NCBI RefSeq assembly: GCF_004348455.1
Contig: NZ_SMKA01000028.1
Span: 1-49,690, forward strand
Source of the DNA: Kribbella albertanoniae
GTDB lineage: Bacteria > Actinomycetota > Actinomycetes > Propionibacteriales > Kribbellaceae
Direction of reading: 5' to 3'
Length of the DNA stretch: 49,690 nucleotides
The position numbers and the translations under genes are program-made. This document shows positions 8,158 to 16,284 of the stretch, piece after piece. Positions within the stretch are counted from its first letter, which is position 1; each line of letters opens with the position of its first letter. The notes under the pieces are model-generated. The model ran no database searches and was not told the origin of the DNA. It worked only from the letters and a program-made list of their open reading frames with translations.

Positions 8158-9640
8158 GGGGCCGGTGTCGGGCGCCGGGGCTGACTACAAGCCACGGCGT
8201 CGAAGGGGTCGGCTGGTCGCCCTGGGGATCGTCATGGCGGTACTCGTACCGCTGGGCTATCTCTGGGCGACCAGTCTGGTCCCCGGCACCTACAACGCAG
8301 CCGACATGGGGTACGCCGACTACGGCGGTGGAGCCGCCGGCGGCCATGAGCACCACCAACTGAGCATCGCCGATCTCACCGGCCCGAAGACCGGTACGCC
8401 GGATCTTGACCGGGGTGGTGGGGCGGGGAAGGTATTGAGAGAGGTCACGCTCGTTGCGCGCAAGGAGAAGAAGGGGCTGGCCGGGTACACGGTGAACGGG
8501 AGCTCACCGGGACCACTGATCCGAGCCGAGAGCGGTGATCTCGTTCAGGTGACACTGGTCAACGAATCGGTCCCGGACGGCGCGACTCTGCATTGGCACG
8601 GCATCGACGTACCGAACGCGGAGGACGGGGTCGCCGGGGTCACGCAGGACGCCGTACCGATCGGTGGGCGGCACGTCTATCGCTTCCGCGCGGATGATGC
8701 CGGGACCTACTGGTATCACTCGCATCAGGTGTCGAGTGATGAGGTGAAGGGTGGGTTGTTCGGCCCGATCGTGATTGCGCCGAAGACACCTGGTGAGGTG
8801 CTGGCCACGATCCACACGTACGACGGCAAGCGGACGATCAACGGGCAGACGGGTTCCCAGCGCGTCGACCTGCCGGCCGGGACGACGGCGCGGGTGCGGG
8901 TGATCAACACCGACAACGCGATTCTCCGGGTCGGGCTGACAGGAACGCCTTACAAGGTGGTTGCGGTCGACGGGCGTGAGGTGAACGGACCGAGGCCCGT
9001 GCTCAAGGCTTATGCGCTGGCCGCAGGCGGTCGGGTCGACCTCGAGGCCGTGGTGCCGGCGGGTGGGATGCGGTTCGTCGCTGGTACGGCGGCGCTGTCG
9101 CTCGGGATCGGCCCGGTGGATCCGCCGAGCGCCGAGTTGCCGGGGGAGACGGTCGACCTGTTGAGCTACGGAACGGCTCAGCCGATCGGGTTCGACTCCG
9201 CGAAGGCCGACCGGCGGTTCGAGTACCGGATCGGCAGGCGGCCCGGGTTCCTGGACGGCATGCCGGGGTTGTGGTGGACGATCAACGGGCACAAGTTTCC
9301 CGACGTACCGATGTACATGGTTGCCGAGGGCGACATTGTCCGGATGACGATCAGCAACACCAGCGGCCAAGCACATCCGATGCACCTGCACGGCCACCAC
9401 GCCGTCGTACTGACCCGCAACGGCGTCGCCTCCACTGGCTCACCCTGGTGGACCGACACCCTCGAGGTCGGCAACAACGAGACCTACGAGATCGCCTTCC
9501 GCGCCGACAACCCCGGCGTCTGGATGGACCACTGCCACAACCTCCCGCACGCCTCCGAAGGCCTGATGACCCACCTCATGTACGCCGGCTACACCACCCC
9601 GTACGTAGTAGGCGGCAACGCCCACAACGAACCCGAATAG
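8150..9640 (+). CDS. membrane-anchored multicopper oxidase
   Basis: 496 aa. A basic stretch and one transmembrane helix (about residues 22-45) anchor the enzyme outside the cell. All four copper motifs are present: HWHG near 148, WYHSH near 186, HPMHLHGHH near 410 and HCHNLPH near 461. These bind the type 1 copper and the trinuclear cluster that reduces oxygen to water. The residue five after the last His is Leu, with Met at six, so the type 1 copper axial position appears to be Leu, as in higher-potential laccases. Starts GTG 8150 and GTG 8165 are both possible; the first overlaps the upstream gene. The substrate may be a metal ion or phenolic compound. Confidence 0.88.
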   Translation: MAEGPVSGAGADYKPRRRRGRLVALGIVMAVLVPLGYLWATSLVPGTYNAADMGYADYGGGAAGGHEHHQLSIADLTGPKTGTPDLDRGGGAGKVLREVTLVARKEKKGLAGYTVNGSSPGPLIRAESGDLVQVTLVNESVPDGATLHWHGIDVPNAEDGVAGVTQDAVPIGGRHVYRFRADDAGTYWYHSHQVSSDEVKGGLFGPIVIAPKTPGEVLATIHTYDGKRTINGQTGSQRVDLPAGTTARVRVINTDNAILRVGLTGTPYKVVAVDGREVNGPRPVLKAYALAAGGRVDLEAVVPAGGMRFVAGTAALSLGIGPVDPPSAELPGETVDLLSYGTAQPIGFDSAKADRRFEYRIGRRPGFLDGMPGLWWTINGHKFPDVPMYMVAEGDIVRMTISNTSGQAHPMHLHGHHAVVLTRNGVASTGSPWWTDTLEVGNNETYEIAFRADNPGVWMDHCHNLPHASEGLMTHLMYAGYTTPYVVGGNAHNEPE

Positions 9641-10017
9641 CAACCACTAGGTCCTGTCGGACGACACGGGGAACCCACAGCCCGCCCCGCCGAAGCTCCT
9701 CCCCAAACCGGTTTGGGGAGGATCCGCGACGGATTCGGGGAACATGCGGAGCGAGAGTGACTTTGAGCCTCCACCAACCATCCGGTACCCACCGCAACGG
9801 TTGAACCGTGCTCAACGTCGCACCGGCTCGTGCGGAGGACCCTGCCCTCCTGCAACGGCCAGGTTTCAGGCGACGGCGGGTCGAGTCCTGCACGGACCGC
9901 CTTTGTGGAGCCTCGTGGCCAGTAGCTGCAAGTTTGCTTCCACAGATCGCCGGTACCGCGCCCATCCGGTGCGGAACCAGCCAGCGCCACCCGGCGTCCA
10001 TCCCGCATGATGATGCG
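9641..10017. other. 377-bp intergenic region with a long palindrome
   Basis: No convincing gene here. It contains a 26-bp perfect palindrome at 9697-9722 (listed separately). The rest is unremarkable apart from a short tRNA T-arm-like stem near 9876-9891 that lacks the rest of a tRNA, and a small inverted repeat CGCAT-GATG-ATGCG at 10004-10017, directly before the next start codon. Confidence 0.6.
9697..9722. repeat. 26-bp perfect palindrome
   Basis: The two 13-bp halves (TCCTCCCCAAACC and its reverse complement) meet with no spacer. It lies 56 bp after the multicopper oxidase stop. It could act as a transcription terminator without a T-run, or as a protein-binding site. The absence of any loop is unlike a typical terminator. 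Confidence 0.6.
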
Positions 10018-10698
10018 ATGAGCGAGGGCGACGATGGGAACCTCCACGGCTGGCAGCTCGTCATCCTGCTGGTGTTCTTCAACTTGGTCGCTGGTTTGCT
10101 CTACCTCGCCAGTTGGTTGACTCGGCCGAACTTCCTCTACGACGGCCCGATGCTCTGCGCGGCCATCGCCGGTGGTCTGTGCTACCCGGCGCGCTGGCTG
10201 GTGGAGCGTGCGGATTGGTGGAAGCGCCTGGAGATCCGGCGCGTCGAGCGGGCTGCCAATGCGCATCCGGTACGGGACCGGGTACTTCGTGGCCTGCGGA
10301 TCGTGGTCGGGCTGCCGATCGCGGTGGGTTCGTTGGCGATCCTTCCGGTGGGGATCAGCTCCGCCCGCGACGACCAGCGGTTGGTTGCTGCCGGGCCGGT
10401 GCAATCGGCGGAGGTGGTGTCGGTGGCGGTGGAGGAGGACCGCTGGTCGACGTACGACGACATGATCGTGAAGGTCGCGCGACCGGGCGATGGTGTGCCG
10501 GTGGAGCTGTCCGGAGGGGATGAGCTGGATCCCCTCCCGCGGGTCGGTGATCGGGTGAATGTGGTGGTCGATCCGAGCGATCCGTCGTACGTGCTGGCCG
10601 CCGGAGTGGACTGGCGGACGCCGTGGTGGGCTTATCTGCTGGGCGTGGTCCTAACCCTGCTGATGCTCGGGTTGGGCCTGACGATCGCCTTCGGGTGA
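10018..10698 (+). CDS. membrane protein with DUF3592-like domain
   Basis: 226 aa from the ATG at 10018. Helices lie near residues 10-32, 42-58, 93-113 and 203-225. Between the last two is a soluble domain (about 114-200) with VQSAEVVSVAVEEDRW and VGDRVNVVVDPSDPSYVL, the pattern of DUF3592 proteins, whose function is not known. No ribosome site is visible, and a CATGAT element lies just upstream, so the transcript may be leaderless. The 3' end overlaps the convergent MFS gene by 48 bp. Confidence 0.7.
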   Translation: MSEGDDGNLHGWQLVILLVFFNLVAGLLYLASWLTRPNFLYDGPMLCAAIAGGLCYPARWLVERADWWKRLEIRRVERAANAHPVRDRVLRGLRIVVGLPIAVGSLAILPVGISSARDDQRLVAAGPVQSAEVVSVAVEEDRWSTYDDMIVKVARPGDGVPVELSGGDELDPLPRVGDRVNVVVDPSDPSYVLAAGVDWRTPWWAYLLGVVLTLLMLGLGLTIAFG

Positions 10699-11904
10699 GG
10701 GCTCTTGTACGGCGGGGACCGGGCGGAGTAGTTGGCCGCGGAGCATCACTGCCAGGTAGACGACCGCGCCGGTGATGACGATTGCCATCAGCCCGAAGAT
10801 CAGGTGGTAGCTGATGATCGAGACGAGCATGGCGCCGAGGGCGAGGCTGATGGCTTGGGGGCTGCCCATGACGACCTCGGCGGCGGTGGAGACGCGGCCC
10901 ATCAGGCGGAGTGGGGTACGGCGCTGGATCAGGGTCATGAAGGAGACGATGATCAGGGGGATGGCGTAGCCGAGGAGCGGGACGTCGAACAGGAAGATCG
11001 GCAGGCTCTCGGTGGCTGCGATGACGGCGAGGGAGGCCGCCAGAGCCAGGGCGCCGACGGCGAACGTGCCGACCTCGCCGATCCTGCGTACCCACCAGGT
11101 CGCGGACAGACCGCCGAGCAGGGCGCCGATGCCTTGGATCGTGACGATGACGCTGACGAACTCGACCGGTTTGCCGAAGACGTCGACGATCGCGTAGATC
11201 GAGGCTTCGGTGAAGCCGAGGACGAGCAGTAGGAGGCCGAGGCCGACCAGGGTGTGCCGCAGGATGCGGTCGGACCAGAGGTGCTTGATGCCGCCGCTCA
11301 GTTCGTGCAGCCAGTTGCCTTCGGCGCGTTCGGGTTTGCGGTCCGGCAGGGTCATCGATCCGATGATGATCGCGGCGGCCAGGAACGATGCGGCGTCGAC
11401 GAGAGCGACAGCCCAGCCGCCGATCCATGCGAACAAACCGGCGCCGATGATCGGGCCGATCAGCCGGAAGCCTTCCTTGACCGTCTGCAGTGACGAGTTG
11501 GCCGAGACCAGTTGCTCGTCGCTGACGATCTCCTTGAGCAGTCCGTTCAGCGCGGCCGGCAGGACGATCATCGAGATGCCGTAGAGGAACGCGACACCCC
11601 AGACGATCCAGACGTCACCCGCGTCGCGGACCAGGGTGAGCGGCAGTACGGCGATCGCCGAGGCCAGGCTGCCCCAGGCCAGGACGCGGCGCGGCGGCAG
11701 CCGATCGACGTACAGGCCGAAGAGCGGTGCGAGGAAGGTCGGCACGACCATCCAGAAGAAAGTCAGGCCGGCTTGGGCGTTGGAGCCGGTCAGGCTCTTC
11801 ACCCACATGCTCAGGACGAGCAGCATCACCGAGTCGCCGAACATCGACGTCGACATCCCGGCGAACAACCGGCGGAACGCGGGCTGGGCGAACATTGCGC
11901 GCAT
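10651..11904 (-). CDS. MFS transporter
   Basis: 417 aa major facilitator with about 12 helices. The family loop between helices 2 and 3 is seen as GLYVDRLPPRRVLAWG, and the N-terminus (FRRLFAGMSTSMFGDSV) is typical of MFS drug exporters of the MdtG/TetA-like group. The start is ATG 11904, 9 bp after the end of the upstream ArsR-like regulator gene, so the two form an operon. Co-transcription with an autoregulated repressor suggests an inducible efflux pump; the substrate is unknown. Its last 48 bp overlap the convergent gene on the plus strand. Confidence 0.9.
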   Translation of the reverse strand: MRAMFAQPAFRRLFAGMSTSMFGDSVMLLVLSMWVKSLTGSNAQAGLTFFWMVVPTFLAPLFGLYVDRLPPRRVLAWGSLASAIAVLPLTLVRDAGDVWIVWGVAFLYGISMIVLPAALNGLLKEIVSDEQLVSANSSLQTVKEGFRLIGPIIGAGLFAWIGGWAVALVDAASFLAAAIIIGSMTLPDRKPERAEGNWLHELSGGIKHLWSDRILRHTLVGLGLLLLVLGFTEASIYAIVDVFGKPVEFVSVIVTIQGIGALLGGLSATWWVRRIGEVGTFAVGALALAASLAVIAATESLPIFLFDVPLLGYAIPLIIVSFMTLIQRRTPLRLMGRVSTAAEVVMGSPQAISLALGAMLVSIISYHLIFGLMAIVITGAVVYLAVMLRGQLLRPVPAVQEPSPEGDRQAQPEHQQG

Positions 11905-11913
11905 CGGAGTACC

Positions 11914-12519
11914 TCACTCGGCGGAAGGAGTCGGGTCCGCCAGGCCGTACGTCGGGACGCCCCAGGCGAGGAACGCGCACAGACGGGATCCCGGCGGACG
12001 GAGCGCGGGATCCTGGTGCCGGTCGAAATGCTTCATCAGGGCGTCGCGGACAGCCTGGTTCGCAGCCTCGAGTTCCTCGGCAGTCAGCCACATCATCGAC
12101 TGCGTGCTGGTGGCCGCGGCACGCCATGCGGCGGGCTCATCGGCGGCTCGGGCCTGACTCTCCCGCAACCGGTCGACCTCCCGGGCAACCAGCACCTCGG
12201 TCAGCGCCTGCCCGGCCAACTGCAGGTCAGCCCCCTGCGGACCGTCCCCCTCGTCACCCCACGTCATCCCGAGGTGGGTGACCTGCCAGGGACGCTGCCG
12301 GCCGGTACCGCCCGGGGCCTCCTCGACGAACCCGTACTCCGCGAGCTTGCGCAGGTGCCAGGAACAGTTCGCCGGTGTCTCGTCGAGCCGGTCGCCGACC
12401 TCGGTCGCCGTCATCGCCCCGTTGATCGTGAGCTGCTCCATGATCGCGATCCGCACCGGATGCGCGATCGCCCGGAGTGTCCGGGCATCACTGATCCGCC
12501 GCTGAGTCCGCTCGTCCAT
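11914..12519 (-). CDS. ArsR-like winged-helix regulator
   Basis: 201 aa from the ATG at 12519. Residues about 10-80 form a winged helix-turn-helix: LRAIAHPVRIAIMEQL, TATEVGDRLDETPANCSWHLRKLAEYGFVEE in sequence. The remainder is a helical C-terminal domain seen in many actinobacterial ArsR-like regulators of MFS pumps. It has no obvious metal-binding cysteine cluster, so a small-molecule ligand is more likely. A 14-bp palindrome just upstream of the start is a probable autoregulatory operator. It is first in a two-gene operon with the MFS transporter. Confidence 0.85.
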   Translation of the reverse strand: MDERTQRRISDARTLRAIAHPVRIAIMEQLTINGAMTATEVGDRLDETPANCSWHLRKLAEYGFVEEAPGGTGRQRPWQVTHLGMTWGDEGDGPQGADLQLAGQALTEVLVAREVDRLRESQARAADEPAAWRAAATSTQSMMWLTAEELEAANQAVRDALMKHFDRHQDPALRPPGSRLCAFLAWGVPTYGLADPTPSAE

Positions 12520-12523
12520 GCAT

Positions 12524-12545
12524 CGAAAGTACTCTTTCGAAAGAG
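12524..12545. promoter_or_regulatory. operator for the ArsR-like regulator
   Basis: CTCTTTCGAAAGAG at 12532-12545 is a perfect 14-bp palindrome. It overlaps a second inverted repeat, CGAAAG (12524-12529) with CTTTCG (12534-12539). The cluster starts 5 bp upstream of the regulator ATG, so binding would block its own operon. Confidence 0.6.
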
Positions 12546-12563
12546 GTGTTGCAATACCCGGCT

Positions 12564-12782
12564 TTAGGACGCCTGGTCGTCGCGAACGGCCGGTCGTCGT
12601 CGGTGCATGGCGGCGATCCGGGAGCAGGCGGCGTCGATCGCGGCCCGCTGGCTGGCATAGGAACCGCACCACAGCGGGTTGTCGGGTTGGGGGAACAGTC
12701 CGTCGTCGATGTCCGCGTACCACTCGTCCGACGTACGGAAGATCCGCGCGTGCAGGTGCAGTTGCTCGTCCGACTCGTTCAC
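12564..12782 (-). CDS. small hypothetical protein, 72 aa
   Basis: 72 aa from GTG 12782, with AGGAG about 10 nt upstream. It is acidic at the N-terminus (NESDEQLHLHARIF) and ends in a basic stretch (AAMHRRRPAVRDD). The central part, EWYADIDDGLFPQPDNPLW, is followed by one Cys and a helix. No family is recognised. Good codon bias and a ribosome site support a real gene. It lies 82 bp after the sulfite-oxidase-type gene on the same strand and converges on nothing; a shared transcript is possible. Confidence 0.55.
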   Translation of the reverse strand: MNESDEQLHLHARIFRTSDEWYADIDDGLFPQPDNPLWCGSYASQRAAIDAACSRIAAMHRRRPAVRDDQAS

Positions 12783-12864
12783 CGCATCATCACTCCTGGA
12801 GTGAGAACCGTGTACCTCTCCAGGATGTGCTGCTGGTACGGCGGATGCCGCCAGCGACACGCGG

Positions 12865-13962
12865 TCAGCTGACCAGGACCGTGATCCGTTGCGCGCTGTT
12901 GTTGGCGAAGCCGCCGCGGTTCCACGGAGCCTCGATTGGTTGCTCACGGCCACTGCTGTCGACGGCGCGGACGGTGAGCACATGCTCGCCCGGAGTAGCT
13001 TCCCAGTCGTGGCTGAAAGACCGCCAGGCGAACGCATCGTTGCCAGCGGCATCGAGTTTCGCGGAGTGCCAGGTGACGCCGGCGTCGGTGCTCACCTCGA
13101 CCCGCTCGATCGGCGCCCAGCCCGACCAGGCCTTGCCCTCGAGCGTGACGGTGCCTGCGGCAACGAACCGGTGCCGGCTCATGAAGTCGGGGAAGCCAGG
13201 CGGGACAAGGAGAGCGCGCGGTTCGATCCGGGTGATCGCGGTCCCGAGCTCACCTGCCTCCTGACGGATGCGGTAGGCAACCGCATTCTGGAAGCCGTCG
13301 AACTCGTGGTCGATCAGCTCGATCGATCGCAACCACTTCACGCTGGCCATCCCGTACCACCCCGGTACGACGAGGCGCAGCGGATACCCGTGTTGCGGCG
13401 GCAGCGGATCGCCGTTCATCTCCCAGGCGATGATCGCCCCGGAGTTGAGTGCCTCGCCGACCGACAATCCACGCTGGTAGTCCTGCTCGACCCCACGCTC
13501 GACCCCGTGATCCGCGCCGGTGAAGACGACATCGACGGCGTCCGAACGGATCCCCGCATTCTGCAGCAGGTCGGACAACAGCACGCCGGTCCATTCCGCC
13601 GTACCGACTGCTTCATTCAGCCACGGCTGGCTGATCGGCCGCGGCTGCAACGACGCCCGCCCGTTACCCGCGCACTCCAACGTCACCCGCACGGTACGAC
13701 GACCCATCGCGCGCAGTTCGGTCAGCCCGAACGACATCGGCTGCTCGACACACCCGTCAACCTCCAGCCGCCACGTCGCTGCACTCGCGGCCGGGATGTC
13801 GTAATGCACCAGCACGTAATGCAGCCCGGCCGGCGTCACGTCGTACCGCAGCGCCTCCAGCGGAATCCCATGATTACGTGCCGCCAGCTGCAGCTCGTCA
13901 CCCGTGATCCCCTCACCGGTATCCGCCAGCCGCCCCCGCACACTGAACTGCTCGATCGACAT
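12865..13962 (-). CDS. sulfite-oxidase-family molybdoenzyme
   Basis: 365 aa. Oxidoreductase with a molybdopterin-binding fold: the molybdenum-ligating Cys97 sits in ECAGNGR, and residues such as VVPGWYGMASVKWL match the Moco pocket of sulfite oxidases. The C-terminal part (about 245-365) is the Ig-like dimerisation domain, with GKAWSGWAPIERVEVSTD. There is no haem domain and no Tat or Sec signal, so it appears cytoplasmic and must use an external electron acceptor. GGGAGGAA precedes the ATG at 13962. The physiological substrate is unknown; sulfite is the default guess for the family. Confidence 0.9.
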   Translation of the reverse strand: MSIEQFSVRGRLADTGEGITGDELQLAARNHGIPLEALRYDVTPAGLHYVLVHYDIPAASAATWRLEVDGCVEQPMSFGLTELRAMGRRTVRVTLECAGNGRASLQPRPISQPWLNEAVGTAEWTGVLLSDLLQNAGIRSDAVDVVFTGADHGVERGVEQDYQRGLSVGEALNSGAIIAWEMNGDPLPPQHGYPLRLVVPGWYGMASVKWLRSIELIDHEFDGFQNAVAYRIRQEAGELGTAITRIEPRALLVPPGFPDFMSRHRFVAAGTVTLEGKAWSGWAPIERVEVSTDAGVTWHSAKLDAAGNDAFAWRSFSHDWEATPGEHVLTVRAVDSSGREQPIEAPWNRGGFANNSAQRITVLVS

Positions 13963-13994
13963 GGTTCCTCCCGGAGACCCACGCTAGTGCGCGC

Positions 13995-14543
13995 TCAGAC
14001 CTCGGGGAAGCTTTCCGCCGAGAGTTGGACGATGAGCGCGGCGATGTTCCACGCGTCATCCATCCCAGAATGATGCCTTCCCTCGAGCGGCAATCCGGCC
14101 AGTTCCAGTGCGCGAGACATCCCCGGCCGCCGCTTCGTCCCACGGACCTCGGCGAAACGCGCTTTCGCATTCACATGCACCGGACCAAAGGGATAGCCGA
14201 CCCCGGTCGCCTCGCACTGGCGCTCGAACTGCTTGCGGTCGTAGTCGCCCCAACTCATCCACACGCGCTCCGCCGCGCCGTACTGGCTGGTCAGCAGCTC
14301 GCAGGCTTCGGCGAAGCTGACTCCGGTGCTGACCACGTCGGCGGTCAGGCCAGTGAGCTCGGTGCAGAACGGGCTGATCTCGGAGCGTTCCGGGCGCACC
14401 AGAATCTGATGCTTCCCGACGCGCCGCCAGCTGTCCACCTCGATCGTGGCCAGCCCGATCTCGATGATCTCGTTGTCCATCCCCGGCGGCGGTTCGCCTT
14501 CCCAGCAGGTCGCCTCGACGTCGATGACGTTCAGCAGGCGCAT
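13995..14543 (-). CDS. DEDDh 3'-5' exonuclease
   Basis: 182 aa. The exonuclease motifs are visible: IDVEATCW (residues 7-14, Asp8 and Glu10), WGDYDRKQFERQ near 98-109 and HHSGMDDAWNIA near 157-168 (His and Asp of motif III). The arrangement resembles KapD/ERI-1-type exonucleases that act on RNA or DNA 3' ends. The ATG at 14543 overlaps the stop of the response-regulator gene by one base (TGATG), so it is probably translated by reinitiation from a signalling and transport operon, an odd place for a nuclease. Confidence 0.85.
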   Translation of the reverse strand: MRLLNVIDVEATCWEGEPPPGMDNEIIEIGLATIEVDSWRRVGKHQILVRPERSEISPFCTELTGLTADVVSTGVSFAEACELLTSQYGAAERVWMSWGDYDRKQFERQCEATGVGYPFGPVHVNAKARFAEVRGTKRRPGMSRALELAGLPLEGRHHSGMDDAWNIAALIVQLSAESFPEV

Positions 14544-15151
14544 CAGAGCCAGCCGTTGTCGAGGGCGATGCGGGCGGCTTCGGCTCGGGTTCGGGCGCCG
14601 GTTTTGCCGATGGCGGCGGAGAGGTGGTTGCGGACCGTGCCTTCGGAGAGGTGAAGTTCTTTGGCGATGTCGGCGACGGTGCCACCTTCGCGGGCTGCTC
14701 GGAGGACGTCGGATTCGCGGCCGGTGAGCGGGCTGGTGCCGGCTACCAGGGTCTCGGCGGCCAGTGAGGGGTCGACGACGCGGAGGCCTTGGTGGACCCG
14801 TCGGACGGCGTCGGCCAGTTGGGCGGCGGGGGTGTCTTTGACGACGAAGCCGGCGGCGCCGGCCTGCACTGCGCGGCGCAGGTAGCCGGGGCGGCCGAAG
14901 GTGGTGACCATCAGGATGCGAACACCCGGTACGGCGGCGCGCAGGGCGGCTGCGGCCTCGATCCCGTCGAGCCCGGGCATCTCCACGTCCAGCAGCGCGA
15001 CATCCGGCGTACTGGCTTTGGCTGCGGCGACCACCTCGTCCCCGCGCCCGACCTCGGACACCACCTCGAGATCCGGCTCGAGATCCAGCAACGCAGCGAG
15101 GGCCCCACGGACGAGGGCCTGATCGTCGGCAATGAGAAGTCGAATACTCAC
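14543..15151 (-). CDS. LuxR-type response regulator
   Basis: 202 aa NarL-family regulator. The receiver domain has the acidic pair at residues 9-10 and phospho-acceptor Asp55 in LLDVEMPG. The C-terminal LuxR helix-turn-helix (about 140-200) includes LTGRESDVLRAAREG and LSEGTVRNHLSAAIGKTG. The GTG start overlaps the histidine-kinase stop by 4 bp, so it is the kinase's partner. With the ABC exporter genes upstream it probably forms a membrane-stress or antimicrobial-peptide response module; this is inference from gene order. Confidence 0.92.
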   Translation of the reverse strand: MSIRLLIADDQALVRGALAALLDLEPDLEVVSEVGRGDEVVAAAKASTPDVALLDVEMPGLDGIEAAAALRAAVPGVRILMVTTFGRPGYLRRAVQAGAAGFVVKDTPAAQLADAVRRVHQGLRVVDPSLAAETLVAGTSPLTGRESDVLRAAREGGTVADIAKELHLSEGTVRNHLSAAIGKTGARTRAEAARIALDNGWL

Positions 15152-16275
15152 GGACCAACCTTTGCAGCTAGGCGGAAGCCGCCGTCGGGGGACTCGCCTA
15201 CCTGGAGGGCGGCGCCGGCCTGGTCGGCTCGCTCGCGGAGGCCGAGCAGGCCGTGGCCGGAGGTGGTGCCGCCGGGGCCCTTGCCGTCGTCGAGGACCTC
15301 GATCTGGCGGGCGGAGAGTTTGATCGTGCAGCGTTTGGCGCCGGAGTGCCGGATGACGTTCGTGACACCTTCGCGGACCACCCAGGCGAAGAGTTCGCGG
15401 TTCTCCTCCGGGACCTCGTCCATGGTGGTCGGGAGGTCGGCCTTGATCTCGGCCGCCTGCAACGCGGTCCGGGCCGAGACGAGCTCACCGGCCAGGCTCA
15501 GCTCGCGGTAACCGGCGACGGCGGCCCGGACATCGCCAAGGGCGGCCCGAGCGAGGCTCTCGACATCGGCGACCTCGGCCGCGGCCTTCTCCGGGTTGAC
15601 CTGGATCAGCCGTCCGGCCAGCTCGGCCTTCACCGTGATCACGGTCAAAGAGTGGCCGAGGATGTCGTGCAGGTCGCGTGCGAACCGGTTCCGCTCCTCC
15701 TGCACAGCGAGCTTGGCCATGTCCTCGCGCGCCCGCTGCAGCTCCGAACCACGCTGCATCGCACGCCGCATCCCGAACACGGCCAGCGCACCTAGGAAGA
15801 TCGCGAACCCGTAGCTTCCGTCATCCGTCCAACCCGGTACGACGCGCATCGCCAGCTCGACGCTGCCGAGCAGCAGGAGCACGATCGCCACACCGAGTTG
15901 CGGGCTGAGTGAGATGACCGCCGTCGCCGCGATGTAGACCACGCAGGTGAGTGCGGTCTGGCCGGCGGTCGGGATCAGTAGCAGGGTCAGGGTCAGCATG
16001 AGGCCGAGGAAGCCCAGCCGGTGCCACAGCGGTGAGGCATCGCTCCGGAACTCCTGCCAGCGCAGGACACCGAAGAAGCCGAGATAGGCGACGCCGAAGG
16101 CGACCAGGTTGAGCAGACCGAGGATGCGAACGACCCCGTGCTGGGTCTGCCAGATCTCGGTCAGCGGCTGCGCGAGGTAGAACAGCCAGATGCCGACCGC
16201 GAGCCAGCCCCACCGGCCGGGCGGCCGATCTCCGGTGGCCAGTGCGGCCGGCAGGGTGCGATTCATGAAGCTCAC
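15148..16275 (-). CDS. DesK-like sensor histidine kinase
   Basis: 375 aa. The first 170 residues hold about five or six transmembrane helices with almost no external loop, so the sensed signal probably lies in the membrane. The dimerisation helix has phospho-acceptor His203 in RDLHDILGHSL. The C-terminal ATPase domain shows DDGKGPGG and GHGLLGLRERAD. Start GTG 16275 is used here; ATG 16266 is also possible, and neither has a strong ribosome site. It lies 9 bp after the ABC permease gene and overlaps the response regulator. Confidence 0.9.
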   Translation of the reverse strand: MSFMNRTLPAALATGDRPPGRWGWLAVGIWLFYLAQPLTEIWQTQHGVVRILGLLNLVAFGVAYLGFFGVLRWQEFRSDASPLWHRLGFLGLMLTLTLLLIPTAGQTALTCVVYIAATAVISLSPQLGVAIVLLLLGSVELAMRVVPGWTDDGSYGFAIFLGALAVFGMRRAMQRGSELQRAREDMAKLAVQEERNRFARDLHDILGHSLTVITVKAELAGRLIQVNPEKAAAEVADVESLARAALGDVRAAVAGYRELSLAGELVSARTALQAAEIKADLPTTMDEVPEENRELFAWVVREGVTNVIRHSGAKRCTIKLSARQIEVLDDGKGPGGTTSGHGLLGLRERADQAGAALQVGESPDGGFRLAAKVGP

Positions 16276-16284
16276 GGTATGCGA

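Noticed and set aside
9876..9891. T-arm-like stem GCGGG-TCGAGT-CCTGC suggesting a tRNA
   Set aside because: The loop is six, not seven, bases and no anticodon, D or acceptor arms can be found around it.
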